Origin: Pseudomonadota bacterium
GTDB lineage: Bacteria > Pseudomonadota > Alphaproteobacteria > Caulobacterales > Caulobacteraceae
Direction of reading: 5' to 3'
Assembly: GCA_023445955.1 (NCBI GenBank)
Contig: JAEXJH010000370.1
Location: 1-7,681 of the forward strand
Length of the DNA stretch: 7,681 nucleotides
Shown piece after piece: positions 1-5,339 of this stretch; positions within the stretch are counted from its first letter, which is position 1, and the number at the start of each line of letters is the position of its first letter. A model generated the notes under the pieces. The model was not told where the DNA came from and searched no databases. It saw nothing but the letters and a program-made list of their open reading frames with translations. The position numbers were made by a program, and so were the translations under genes.

Positions 1-742
1 CGCCGGGGTCGCCCTGCATGGGCTCCGGTCGCGTCGTGGCCACGACGATGTAGTCGCGGGTCTCGTATTCGGTGGCCTTGCCCTCGTCATCGAAGGCGAT
101 CGGGTGCTGGTAGGTGACGCCGTCGGCCAGCGGATAGGCGAAGTGCCAGTAGGCGCCGTCAACCTCCTTCTGCTCGACCTCGAGGTCGGAGATGGCGGTC
201 TGGAACTGCGGGTCCCAGTTGACCAGGCGCTTGTCGCGATAAAGCAGGTTCTGCTTGTAGAGCTGGACGAACACCTTGCGGACAGCCGCTGACAAGCCTT
301 CATCCAGGGTGAAGCGCTCGCGCGACCAGTCGCACGACGCGCCCAGGCGACGCAGCTGGTTGGTGATGGTCCCGCCGCTCTCGGCCTTCCATTCCCAGAC
401 CTTGTCGACGAAGGCTTCGCGGCCCATGTCGCGGCGGCCGATATTGCCGGCGGCGGCCAGCTGGCGCTCGACGACCATCTGCGTGGCGATGCCTGCGTGG
501 TCGGTGCCCGGCAGCCACAGGGCGGCCTTGCCGCGCATGCGGTGGAAGCGCGTCAGCACGTCCTGCAGGGTGTTGTTCAGCGCGTGGCCGATGTGCAGCG
601 AGCCGGTGACGTTCGGCGGCGGGATCACGATGACGAACGGCTCTGCGTTCGGATCCTCGCTGGGCTTGAAGGCCCCGGAGGCCTCCCAGGCGGCGTACAG
701 GCGGGGTTCGACGGATTGGGGATCGAAGGTTTTTTCGAGCAT
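1..742 (-). CDS. valS: Valyl-tRNA synthetase, N-terminal 247 residues (runs off the left edge)
   Basis: Class Ia aminoacyl-tRNA synthetase that joins valine to tRNA-Val in the cytoplasm. The ATG at 742-740 begins MLEKTFDPQ, a typical ValS start. The Rossmann-fold signature [14 protein letters not shown] is present, with HIGH at residues 50-53 (595-584), followed by the family's DWSRERFT segment just before DEG. The frame then enters the CP1 editing insertion and is cut at the window edge. Bacterial ValS is usually about 900 residues, so roughly a quarter is here; KMSKS lies outside. The editing-motif segment reads [12 protein letters not shown] (residues 236-247) where most ValS have TTRPET followed by a GDT-like stretch. 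Only a weak ribosome site precedes the start. It lies 125 bp downstream of popZ on the same strand, beyond a terminator, so it probably has its own promoter. Family assignment is near certain. Confidence 0.97.
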   Translation of the reverse strand, partial: MLEKTFDPQSVEPRLYAAWEASGAFKPSEDPNAEPFVIVIPPPNVTGSLHIGHALNNTLQDVLTRFHRMRGKAALWLPGTDHAGIATQMVVERQLAAAGNIGRRDMGREAFVDKVWEWKAESGGTITNQLRRLGASCDWSRERFTLDEGLSAAVRKVFVQLYKQNLLYRDKRLVNWDPQFQTAISDLEVEQKEVDGAYWHFAYPLADGVTYQHPIAFDDEGKATEYETRDYIVVATTRPEPMQGDPG

Positions 743-814
743 GGCGGTGCGGATATGCCATCTGCGGCCCGGGCGCGAAACCGGCGGGCCTTGGTTTTCT
801 GACGGTTGGAAACG

Positions 815-842
815 AAAAAAGGCGGCCGCCGCAGCGACCGCC
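815..842 (-). terminator. Intrinsic terminator after popZ
   Basis: Read on the minus strand, a 9-bp stem (842-834 with 829-821, one G-U pair) closes a 4-nt loop and is followed at once by six T residues (820-815). An A-rich stretch before the stem (851-847) could extend it by pairing with the T-tract. It lies 26 bp past the popZ stop and 73 bp before the valS start, which separates the two transcripts. Confidence 0.85.
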
Positions 843-867
843 TCGATTTTTCGAAGAGGGGGAGCGC

Positions 868-1398
868 TTAGACGCCGCGACCGCGGGCGATCCGTTGCAC
901 TTCTTCCTCGACCTTGGTCTCGACGATGCGCGGCAGGTTCTGGTCCAGCCACTCCTTGAGCAGCGGGCGCAGCAGCTCGCGTACGACGTCTTCCAGCGTG
1001 CGCGCGTCCTTGGGCATCAGCAGCGCCGAGGACAGGCTGCCGAAGGCCGAGGCGGCCGCCGACGACGCGGTGGCGCCGACCAGGGTCTCGGCCACTTCAT
1101 CGCGGTTGAAGACCGGGGTCGGAGCGGCCGGAGGCGGCGTATAGATCGGTTCCGGCTCGGGTTCCGGCGAATAGACGTCGATGTCGCCGACGGTCGCCAG
1201 CGGCTCGGGCTCCGGTTCCGGCATGATCGGATCGGTCAGCTCGAGGATGTCGTCCTCGATGGGTTCGGGCTCCGGCGGCGGAGGCGGCGGGGCCGCTTCG
1301 GCCGCAGGCTCCGCCGGCGCGTCATCCTCCGAGATGATGCGTCGGATGGAGGCGAGGATCTCCTCCATCGTCGGTTCTTGAGAGCTCTGATCGGACAT
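868..1398 (-). CDS. popZ: Polar organizing protein PopZ
   Basis: Pole-organizing scaffold of Caulobacter (DUF2497 family), known to self-assemble into a polar matrix that tethers ParB/parS and recruits cell-cycle regulators. The 176-residue protein matches the usual length of about 177. Residues 1-25 form the conserved N-terminal helix ([19 protein letters not shown]) that binds client proteins. Residues 26-95 are a disordered linker rich in Pro, Glu and Asp, with three PEPEP blocks near 42-46, 60-66 and 79-84. Residues 97-130 carry an Ala/Ser-rich segment ending in SALLMPK. Residues 133-172 ([19 protein letters not shown], then the LPRIVE helix) are the C-terminal helices used for oligomerization. 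The ATG at 1398 gives exactly the known N-terminus although no clear Shine-Dalgarno precedes it. It sits between a TolC-family gene and valS. Identification is very secure. Confidence 0.98.
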   Translation of the reverse strand: MSDQSSQEPTMEEILASIRRIISEDDAPAEPAAEAAPPPPPPEPEPIEDDILELTDPIMPEPEPEPLATVGDIDVYSPEPEPEPIYTPPPAAPTPVFNRDEVAETLVGATASSAAASAFGSLSSALLMPKDARTLEDVVRELLRPLLKEWLDQNLPRIVETKVEEEVQRIARGRGV

Positions 1399-1527
1399 GT
1401 GCGGGGGCCGTCGTAAAGGGTACGAATCCTTGCGCGCCCGAGGACACGCTTGGCCGCGATGGTGCAGACTTACGCGGCTTAAGCAAGCGCAAGTCCGCGC
1501 CTGGGCGGAATCGACGCGGCGTTAAGC
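1399..1527 (-). promoter_or_regulatory. popZ upstream region with two GANTC sites
   Basis: This 129-bp gap separates the TolC-family stop codon from the popZ start. It holds two GAATC pentamers (1424-1428 and 1508-1512), each matching GANTC, the site methylated by CcrM in Caulobacter and read by GcrA at many cell-cycle promoters. An imperfect inverted repeat lies between them. I could not pick out a convincing -35/-10 pair, so promoter position is inferred from gene layout only. Confidence 0.5.
1467..1495. repeat. Imperfect inverted repeat upstream of popZ
   Basis: The arms gacttacgc (1467-1475) and gcgcaagtc (1487-1495) pair over 9 positions, with one mismatch that becomes a G-U pair in minus-strand RNA. 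The 11-nt loop contains the palindrome cttaag. No T-tract follows on either strand, so it is a poor classical terminator for the upstream TolC-family gene. It could be a factor-dependent attenuator, an operator, or an mRNA 3' end stabilizer. Confidence 0.55.
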
Positions 1528-2988
1528 CTACTTCGAGCCCGCCACGTCGCTTGAAGAGTGAGACTTGGTGGAAGGCGCGCCGACCTTGTCGATCGCCTGG
1601 ATCACCGGCTCCCACGGCACCCAACCCACGCTGTGCGTGACGCGGTTGTAGGAGGCCTTGGGGTCATAGGGCGTCGCGCCCGTCGACAGCTTGTTGACGT
1701 CCAGTTGGCCCATGGCCTGCAAAACGACGGCGCTGGCGACGTATTCGTCGCGACGGGCGCTGACCAGGGCCAGCTCGGCGTTCGACAGCTCCAGCTGGGC
1801 GTTCAGCACGTCCAGCGTGGTGCGCAGGCCGACCTGCTGCTCCTGGCGCACGCCTTCGAAGGCGATGCGGGTGGCGCGGACCTGTTCCTCGTTCGAGCCC
1901 AGCTGGGCGCGCGAGGCCAGGAGGTTGCTCCAGGCGTTCGAGACCTGCTGGATCGCCGTGCGCTTGGCGCTTTCGGTGGCGCTGCGGGCGGCGTTCTCGC
2001 GCTCGGTGGCGGCGCGGACCTGCGAGGTCGTCAGGCCGCCGGCGAAGATCGGCACCGAGGCGGTGACGGCGCCCGAGACGGTGCGCGAATAGTCGTCGAA
2101 CTGGCTGCCGACGCCCGAAGTGCGGCCGGCGTCGAAGCCGATGCCGGCGCGAGCCGAGATGGTCGGACGATAGCCGGCCCTGGCCACGGCGACGCGGGCG
2201 CCGGCGGCGTCTTCATTGTACTTGGCCGAGGTCACGCCCGGATTGGTCGTCTGGGCGGCTTCGAAGGCCTGATCCACCGTCCCGGGCAGCAGGCCGGCCA
2301 GGGTCGGCTCAGGCGCCAGGTCGCCGGCGGTCTGACCGACGACGGCGGCGTAGCCGGCGCGGCTGACTTCCAGCTGGGCCTGAGCGCCCGAGAGACCGGC
2401 CTTGGCGGCGGCCAGGCGGGCTTGCGATTGAGCCACGTCGGTGCGGGTGATCTCGCCCACGTCGAAGCGGGCGTTGGATTCGTCGAGCTGGCGCTGCAGG
2501 ACCGCGACGTTTTCCTTGGCGATGCGCAGGCGCTCCTGGTCGCGGCGGACGTCGACATAGGCCTGGACGACATTGACCAGCACCGTCTGCTCGACCGAAC
2601 GCAGGCCTTCGCGAGCCGACAGCACGTCGGCCTCGGCGGCGCTGAGGTTGGCGCTGGCGCGGCCGCCGGTGTAGAGCGGCTGGGTCACCGAGACCGTGGC
2701 GCTGCTGCCCGACGACTTGATGGTCGGAGCCGAGCCGGGCGGATTGACGTTCGCGCCGGTCACGTCCAGCACGGCGCCGACGGTCGGACGGAAGCCCGAC
2801 TTGGCCTGCACGACACCTTCGTCGGTGATCCGGGCGCTGGCGCGTTGCTGCTGCAGCGTCGGGTTGGTCTGGTAGGCCAGCGCGATCGCGTCGGCCAGGG
2901 TGTCGGCATGAGCGGCGGAAAACACGCCGGCCATCAGGCTGGCGCAGCAAGCGGCGGCCAGCAGCCCGGCCCGTCGACGGTTCGACAT
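1528..2988 (-). CDS. rsaFb: TolC-family outer-membrane channel, RsaFb-like
   Basis: Outer-membrane and periplasmic tunnel of type I secretion or efflux systems; in Caulobacter the RsaF proteins export the S-layer protein RsaA. The 486-residue product starts with a signal peptide (MSNRRR, hydrophobic core 8-24, cleavage after AHA at 28). It shows the two-fold internal repeat of outer-membrane efflux proteins: VTQPLYTGG (101-109) and RFDVGEITRTDV (174-185) in the first half are echoed by VPIFAGG (312-318) and VGLRTTLDVLNA (386-397) in the second. Long Ala/Gln/Glu-rich stretches between them are the tunnel helices. ATG 2988 is preferred over GTG 3030 because it puts the signal peptide at the N-terminus and a GGGGAT-type ribosome site lies just upstream. 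The rsaFb symbol rests on remembered synteny next to popZ; no transporter or S-layer gene is in the window to confirm the substrate. Confidence 0.93.
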   Translation of the reverse strand: MSNRRRAGLLAAACCASLMAGVFSAAHADTLADAIALAYQTNPTLQQQRASARITDEGVVQAKSGFRPTVGAVLDVTGANVNPPGSAPTIKSSGSSATVSVTQPLYTGGRASANLSAAEADVLSAREGLRSVEQTVLVNVVQAYVDVRRDQERLRIAKENVAVLQRQLDESNARFDVGEITRTDVAQSQARLAAAKAGLSGAQAQLEVSRAGYAAVVGQTAGDLAPEPTLAGLLPGTVDQAFEAAQTTNPGVTSAKYNEDAAGARVAVARAGYRPTISARAGIGFDAGRTSGVGSQFDDYSRTVSGAVTASVPIFAGGLTTSQVRAATERENAARSATESAKRTAIQQVSNAWSNLLASRAQLGSNEEQVRATRIAFEGVRQEQQVGLRTTLDVLNAQLELSNAELALVSARRDEYVASAVVLQAMGQLDVNKLSTGATPYDPKASYNRVTHSVGWVPWEPVIQAIDKVGAPSTKSHSSSDVAGSK

Positions 2989-3119
2989 CAAAATTCTATC
3001 CCCAATCCCCGCGAAGCGCGCGCTCGCCACAATATGATCGCGTGTAAGTCCAGCCGCCAGACGCCGCTAGTTAAGCTTTTTTCACGCAGACGTTGCGGCA
3101 GGCTAGCGCCCAAGGATGT

Positions 3120-3692
3120 TTAGAAACTGAAACCGGTCTCGATTTCGAAACCGGCCAGCATCGGCGGCGAGGCGTCGAATGCCTGGCGACGACCCACGCC
3201 GTCTTCCGCGCGCAGATAGATGGCGGCGCGGCCGACCGGGCCCGTGCGCTCGACGACGCCCAGACGACCGCCGGCGGCCAGGGCGTCCTGCCAGGCCTTC
3301 GGGGCCACGGCGACGGCGCCTTCGCAGATGATCACGTCGTACGAACCGGCCGGCACGGCCTTCAGGTCGTCACCTTCGAGACGGGTGACCGAGAGGCCCA
3401 TCTTTTCCAGCACGGCGGCGGCATACGGAGCAGCGATGGCCAGGGCCTTCTCGCCCTCGCGGGGCTTCAGGGTCTGCAGCAGCTTGCCCACTTCGCGCGG
3501 GCGCAGCAGCCAGCGGCCAGGCGCGTACTCGATGTCAGCGTCGGCATAGGCCAGATAGGCCTTCGAGGCCGGCGTCACGCTCTCGCGCGCCACCACCCGC
3601 AGGGCGTCCTGCAGCGGCAGGTCGGTGACGTCGGCGGTGCGAATTTGGCTCTCGACCATGTTCAGCCGCGCGGCGGCGAAGTCGGTGCTCAT
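3120..3692 (-). CDS. Pcm-like protein (L-isoaspartate O-methyltransferase family) with a degenerate SAM motif
   Basis: A 190-residue protein. The N-terminus (FAAARLNMVESQIRTADVTD, residues 5-24) and the ARESVTP segment (35-41) match the alphaproteobacterial isoaspartate methyltransferase-like proteins often encoded beside tolC. Residues 50-70 (ADIEYAPGRWLLRP) and 117-146 (SYDVIICEGAV, then GGRLGVVE) are also family-like. However, motif I, normally a DxGxGxG loop, reads ALAIAAPYAAAVL (83-95) with no glycine or acidic residue and about two residues fewer. The segment after LEGDD (105-109) is about 20 residues shorter than in relatives I remember. Family membership is well supported; catalytic activity is doubtful. 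ATG 3692 is chosen because GAGGGA lies just upstream (3702-3697) and homology starts there; the in-frame extension to 3860 shows none. The TolC-family gene starts 131 bp downstream. Confidence 0.88.
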   Translation of the reverse strand: MSTDFAAARLNMVESQIRTADVTDLPLQDALRVVARESVTPASKAYLAYADADIEYAPGRWLLRPREVGKLLQTLKPREGEKALAIAAPYAAAVLEKMGLSVTRLEGDDLKAVPAGSYDVIICEGAVAVAPKAWQDALAAGGRLGVVERTGPVGRAAIYLRAEDGVGRRQAFDASPPMLAGFEIETGFSF

Positions 3693-3726
3693 GGAATCCC
3701 TCGAAGGACATAGACTTTCGAGCAGG

Positions 3727-3756
3727 CTTATAGGTCCGCGTCCGGCCGAAACGCAA
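3727..3756 (-). promoter_or_regulatory. Candidate promoter of the Pcm-like gene
   Basis: On the minus strand TTGCGT (3756-3751) is followed after 18 bp by TATAAG (3732-3727), a reasonable housekeeping-type -35/-10 pair about 35 bp before the start codon. It is found by eye only; the -35 box matches the Caulobacter consensus poorly. Confidence 0.4.
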
Positions 3757-3860
3757 TGCGATCGGAGGCCGCGCGCTTCGAGAGCGTCCAGAGCGCCGAT
3801 GAAAAATGCGCCAACCGCCCTCGCCTTGCGCTCCGATACGAGGCCAAAGCGCCGTCCCAC

Positions 3861-3900
3861 ATAATAATGACAAACTTACTCAATATTAATTGTTAAAGAT
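3861..3900. promoter_or_regulatory. AT-rich island in the divergent intergenic region
   Basis: Only 7 of 40 bases are G or C, in a window that is otherwise strongly GC-rich. The island contains CAAT and ATTG arms four bases apart (3881-3884 and 3889-3892) and two TTAA tetramers (3886-3889, 3893-3896). These are spaced 3 bp apart, not the 7 bp of a CtrA box. It lies 86 bp before the small membrane-protein gene and 168 bp before the Pcm-like start, so it is best read as promoter or operator DNA for the rightward unit. The rest of 3733-3985 shows no credible coding region. Confidence 0.55.
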
Positions 3901-3906
3901 TGCAGC

Positions 3907-3933
3907 CGCGTCGACTAACGACGCGTCGTCGAC
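3907..3933. repeat. Nested inverted repeats upstream of the small membrane protein
   Basis: CGCGTCG (3907-3913) and CGACGCG (3919-3925) form a perfect 7-bp stem around a 5-nt loop. The right arm also lies within the perfect 12-bp palindrome ACGACGCGTCGT (3918-3929). Two GTCGAC hexamers (3910-3915 and 3928-3933) flank it. The two foldings exclude each other. It lies between the AT-rich island and the next start codon, suitable for an operator or a 5' leader structure; no T-tract follows. Confidence 0.6.
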
Positions 3934-3985
3934 AAGGATCGACGCAGGGAGGAAGCCCGATCACCGGCTTCATGGGGGACTTGAG

Positions 3986-4153
3986 ATGCACAGTGCGCCA
4001 GTTGTGATCGCAATCGCGATCGGTGCCCTGGTCGTGATCTACTTCATGCCCTGGTTCGATGAGCGCGTTCGCAAACAATACGGTCGCTGGCGTCGCCGGC
4101 AGCGCGATCTGCGTGAAGAACGCCAGCGCCGCGAGCGCCTCGAGCGACAATAA
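3986..4153 (+). CDS. Small single-pass membrane protein, unknown function
   Basis: A 55-residue protein I do not recognise. Residues 5-23 (PVVIAIAIGALVVIYFMPW) form one clear transmembrane helix. The remaining 32 residues are almost all charged or polar (RKQYGRWRRRQRDLREERQ and on), strongly basic, and likely helical or coiled-coil on the cytoplasmic face. ATG 3986 is chosen because a G-rich sequence (3974-3979) sits about 7 nt upstream and the membrane helix then starts at the N-terminus. An in-frame TTG at 3890 would add 32 residues with no protein-like character. It lies 97 bp before the glycosyltransferase on the same strand and could share its transcript. It might anchor or recruit something at the inner membrane, but that is inference. 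Codon use looks like that of its neighbours. Confidence 0.72.
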   Translation: MHSAPVVIAIAIGALVVIYFMPWFDERVRKQYGRWRRRQRDLREERQRRERLERQ

Positions 4154-4250
4154 GGCGGCAAATAGGCAAGCGGCGGAACCAATAACGGCGCACGGAACTG
4201 ATCAGGAGCGGACCAGCGCCGCGCCCAGTTCCCCGTTCAAGGTCCGCGCC

Positions 4251-5324
4251 ATGAAGATCGCCCAGGTCACTCCCCTCTACGAGGCCGTTCCGCCACGCCT
4301 GTATGGCGGCACCGAAAGAGTCGTTGCCCATCTGACCGACGCCCTCGTCGATCTCGGCCACGAGGTCACCCTGTTCGCCAGCGCCGAGGCCCAGACCAAG
4401 GCTCGGCTGATCCCCGTTCGCGATCAGGCCATCCGCCTAGATCCCGCGCCGCTCAAGTCGGACTTGGCCTCGCACCTGACGCAGCTGGCCGAGGTCCGCG
4501 CCCTGGCCGACCAGTTCGACGTCGTCCACTTCCACACCGACATGGTGCAGTTCCCGTTCTTCGCCGACCAGGCCGAGAAGACCTTGACCACCCTGCACGG
4601 CCGCCTGGACCTGAAGGACCTGCCTGCCGTCTACAAGCGCTGGCCGCAGTTCCCGTTGATCTCGATCAGCGACGACCAGCGCCGCCCCCTGCCCTTCGCC
4701 AACTGGGCCGGCACGGTCCATCACGGCATGAACGCCGACATCTATGCCTTCTCGGAGAAGAGCGAGGGTTACCTGGCCTTCCTGGGCCGCATCTCGCCCG
4801 AGAAGCGCCCGGACCGCGCCATCAACCTGGCCAAACGCCTGGGCAAGCGCCTGAAGATCGCCGCCAAGATCGACAACGCCGACCGCGCCTATTTCGAGGA
4901 CGTCATCGCCCCGATGATGAAAGACGAGCCGCTGATCGAGTTCGTCGGCGAGATCGGCGACAGCGAGAAGTCGGCCTTCCTGGGCGGCGCGGACGCCCTG
5001 CTCTTCCCCATTGATTGGCCCGAGCCCTTCGGCCTGGTGATGATCGAGGCCATGGCCTGCGGCACGCCCGTCGTGGCCTACCGGTGCGGTTCGGTGCCCG
5101 AGGTCATCGACGACGGCCTGACGGGCTTCATCGTCGATAATGACGACCAGGCGGCCGACGCCATTCTTCGCGCCGAACGCCTGGATCGAAAACGCGTCCG
5201 CGCGCGTTTCGAGGAACGGTTCTCGTCCGAGGCGATGGCCCGCCGCTATGTCGCCATCTACGAGCGGCTCTGCGACGGCGCGGCTGTCTATCCCTCCTTG
5301 GTCGATATGGCCGCTAGCGCATGA
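4251..5324 (+). CDS. Glycosyltransferase family 4 (GT-B fold)
   Basis: A 357-residue cytoplasmic retaining glycosyltransferase that transfers a sugar from a nucleotide-sugar donor. MKIAQVTPLYEAVPP and YGGTERV (18-24) form the N-terminal acceptor-side domain, with VVHFHTD at 91-97. The linker to the donor-binding domain carries YLAFLGRISPEKRPDRA (174-190). The family signature EX7E is intact at E258 and E266 (EPFGLVMIE), followed by ACGTPVVAYRCGSVPEVI (269-286) and GLTGFIVD. No signal peptide or membrane segment is seen. ATG 4251 is chosen because the family N-terminus starts there and AAGG lies 8 nt upstream; the frame is open further upstream but overlaps the small membrane-protein gene without homology. 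It is followed after 15 bp by a debranching-type glucosidase, which suggests an alpha-glucan or glucoside substrate. Donor and acceptor cannot be read from the sequence. Confidence 0.93.
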   Translation: MKIAQVTPLYEAVPPRLYGGTERVVAHLTDALVDLGHEVTLFASAEAQTKARLIPVRDQAIRLDPAPLKSDLASHLTQLAEVRALADQFDVVHFHTDMVQFPFFADQAEKTLTTLHGRLDLKDLPAVYKRWPQFPLISISDDQRRPLPFANWAGTVHHGMNADIYAFSEKSEGYLAFLGRISPEKRPDRAINLAKRLGKRLKIAAKIDNADRAYFEDVIAPMMKDEPLIEFVGEIGDSEKSAFLGGADALLFPIDWPEPFGLVMIEAMACGTPVVAYRCGSVPEVIDDGLTGFIVDNDDQAADAILRAERLDRKRVRARFEERFSSEAMARRYVAIYERLCDGAAVYPSLVDMAASA

Positions 5325-5328
5325 ATTG

Positions 5329-5335
5329 AAGGAGG
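5329..5335 (+). promoter_or_regulatory. Strong ribosome-binding site of the debranching-type enzyme
   Basis: AAGGAGG lies 4 nt before ATG 5340 and 4 nt after the glycosyltransferase stop. It is the best Shine-Dalgarno in the window and fixes the start of the downstream gene. The tight spacing argues for co-transcription and coupled translation. Confidence 0.85.
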
Positions 5336-5339
5336 GGCC

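Noticed and set aside
895..1416. Open frame on the plus strand across popZ
   Set aside because: Translation is a run of Arg/Gly-rich sequence; popZ on the other strand is unmistakable.
2989..3030. GTG start of the TolC-family protein at 3030
   Set aside because: It would put 14 residues before the signal peptide. ATG 2988 gives a standard signal sequence.
1558..3123. Long open frame (521 codons) on the plus strand, antisense to the TolC-family gene
   Set aside because: Its translation is Gly/Ala/Arg/Asp-rich with no domain, as expected for the mirror frame of a high-GC gene. The minus-strand frame has a signal peptide and the TolC repeat.
3693..3860. N-terminal extension of the Pcm-like protein to 3860
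   Set aside because: The extra 56 residues lack family similarity, and the ATG at 3692 has a good ribosome site where homology begins.
3876..3896. CtrA binding box in the AT-rich island
   Set aside because: The TTAA-like elements are separated by 6 or 3 bp, not the required 7 bp.
3893..4150. Minus-strand 85-codon frame opposite the small membrane protein
   Set aside because: It has no membrane helix or known motif and no good ribosome site, whereas the plus-strand frame has both a helix and a G-rich site before ATG.
4059..4250. N-terminal extension of the glycosyltransferase by 64 residues
   Set aside because: It would overlap the small membrane-protein gene and adds only low-complexity sequence; the GT4 family begins at MKIAQ.
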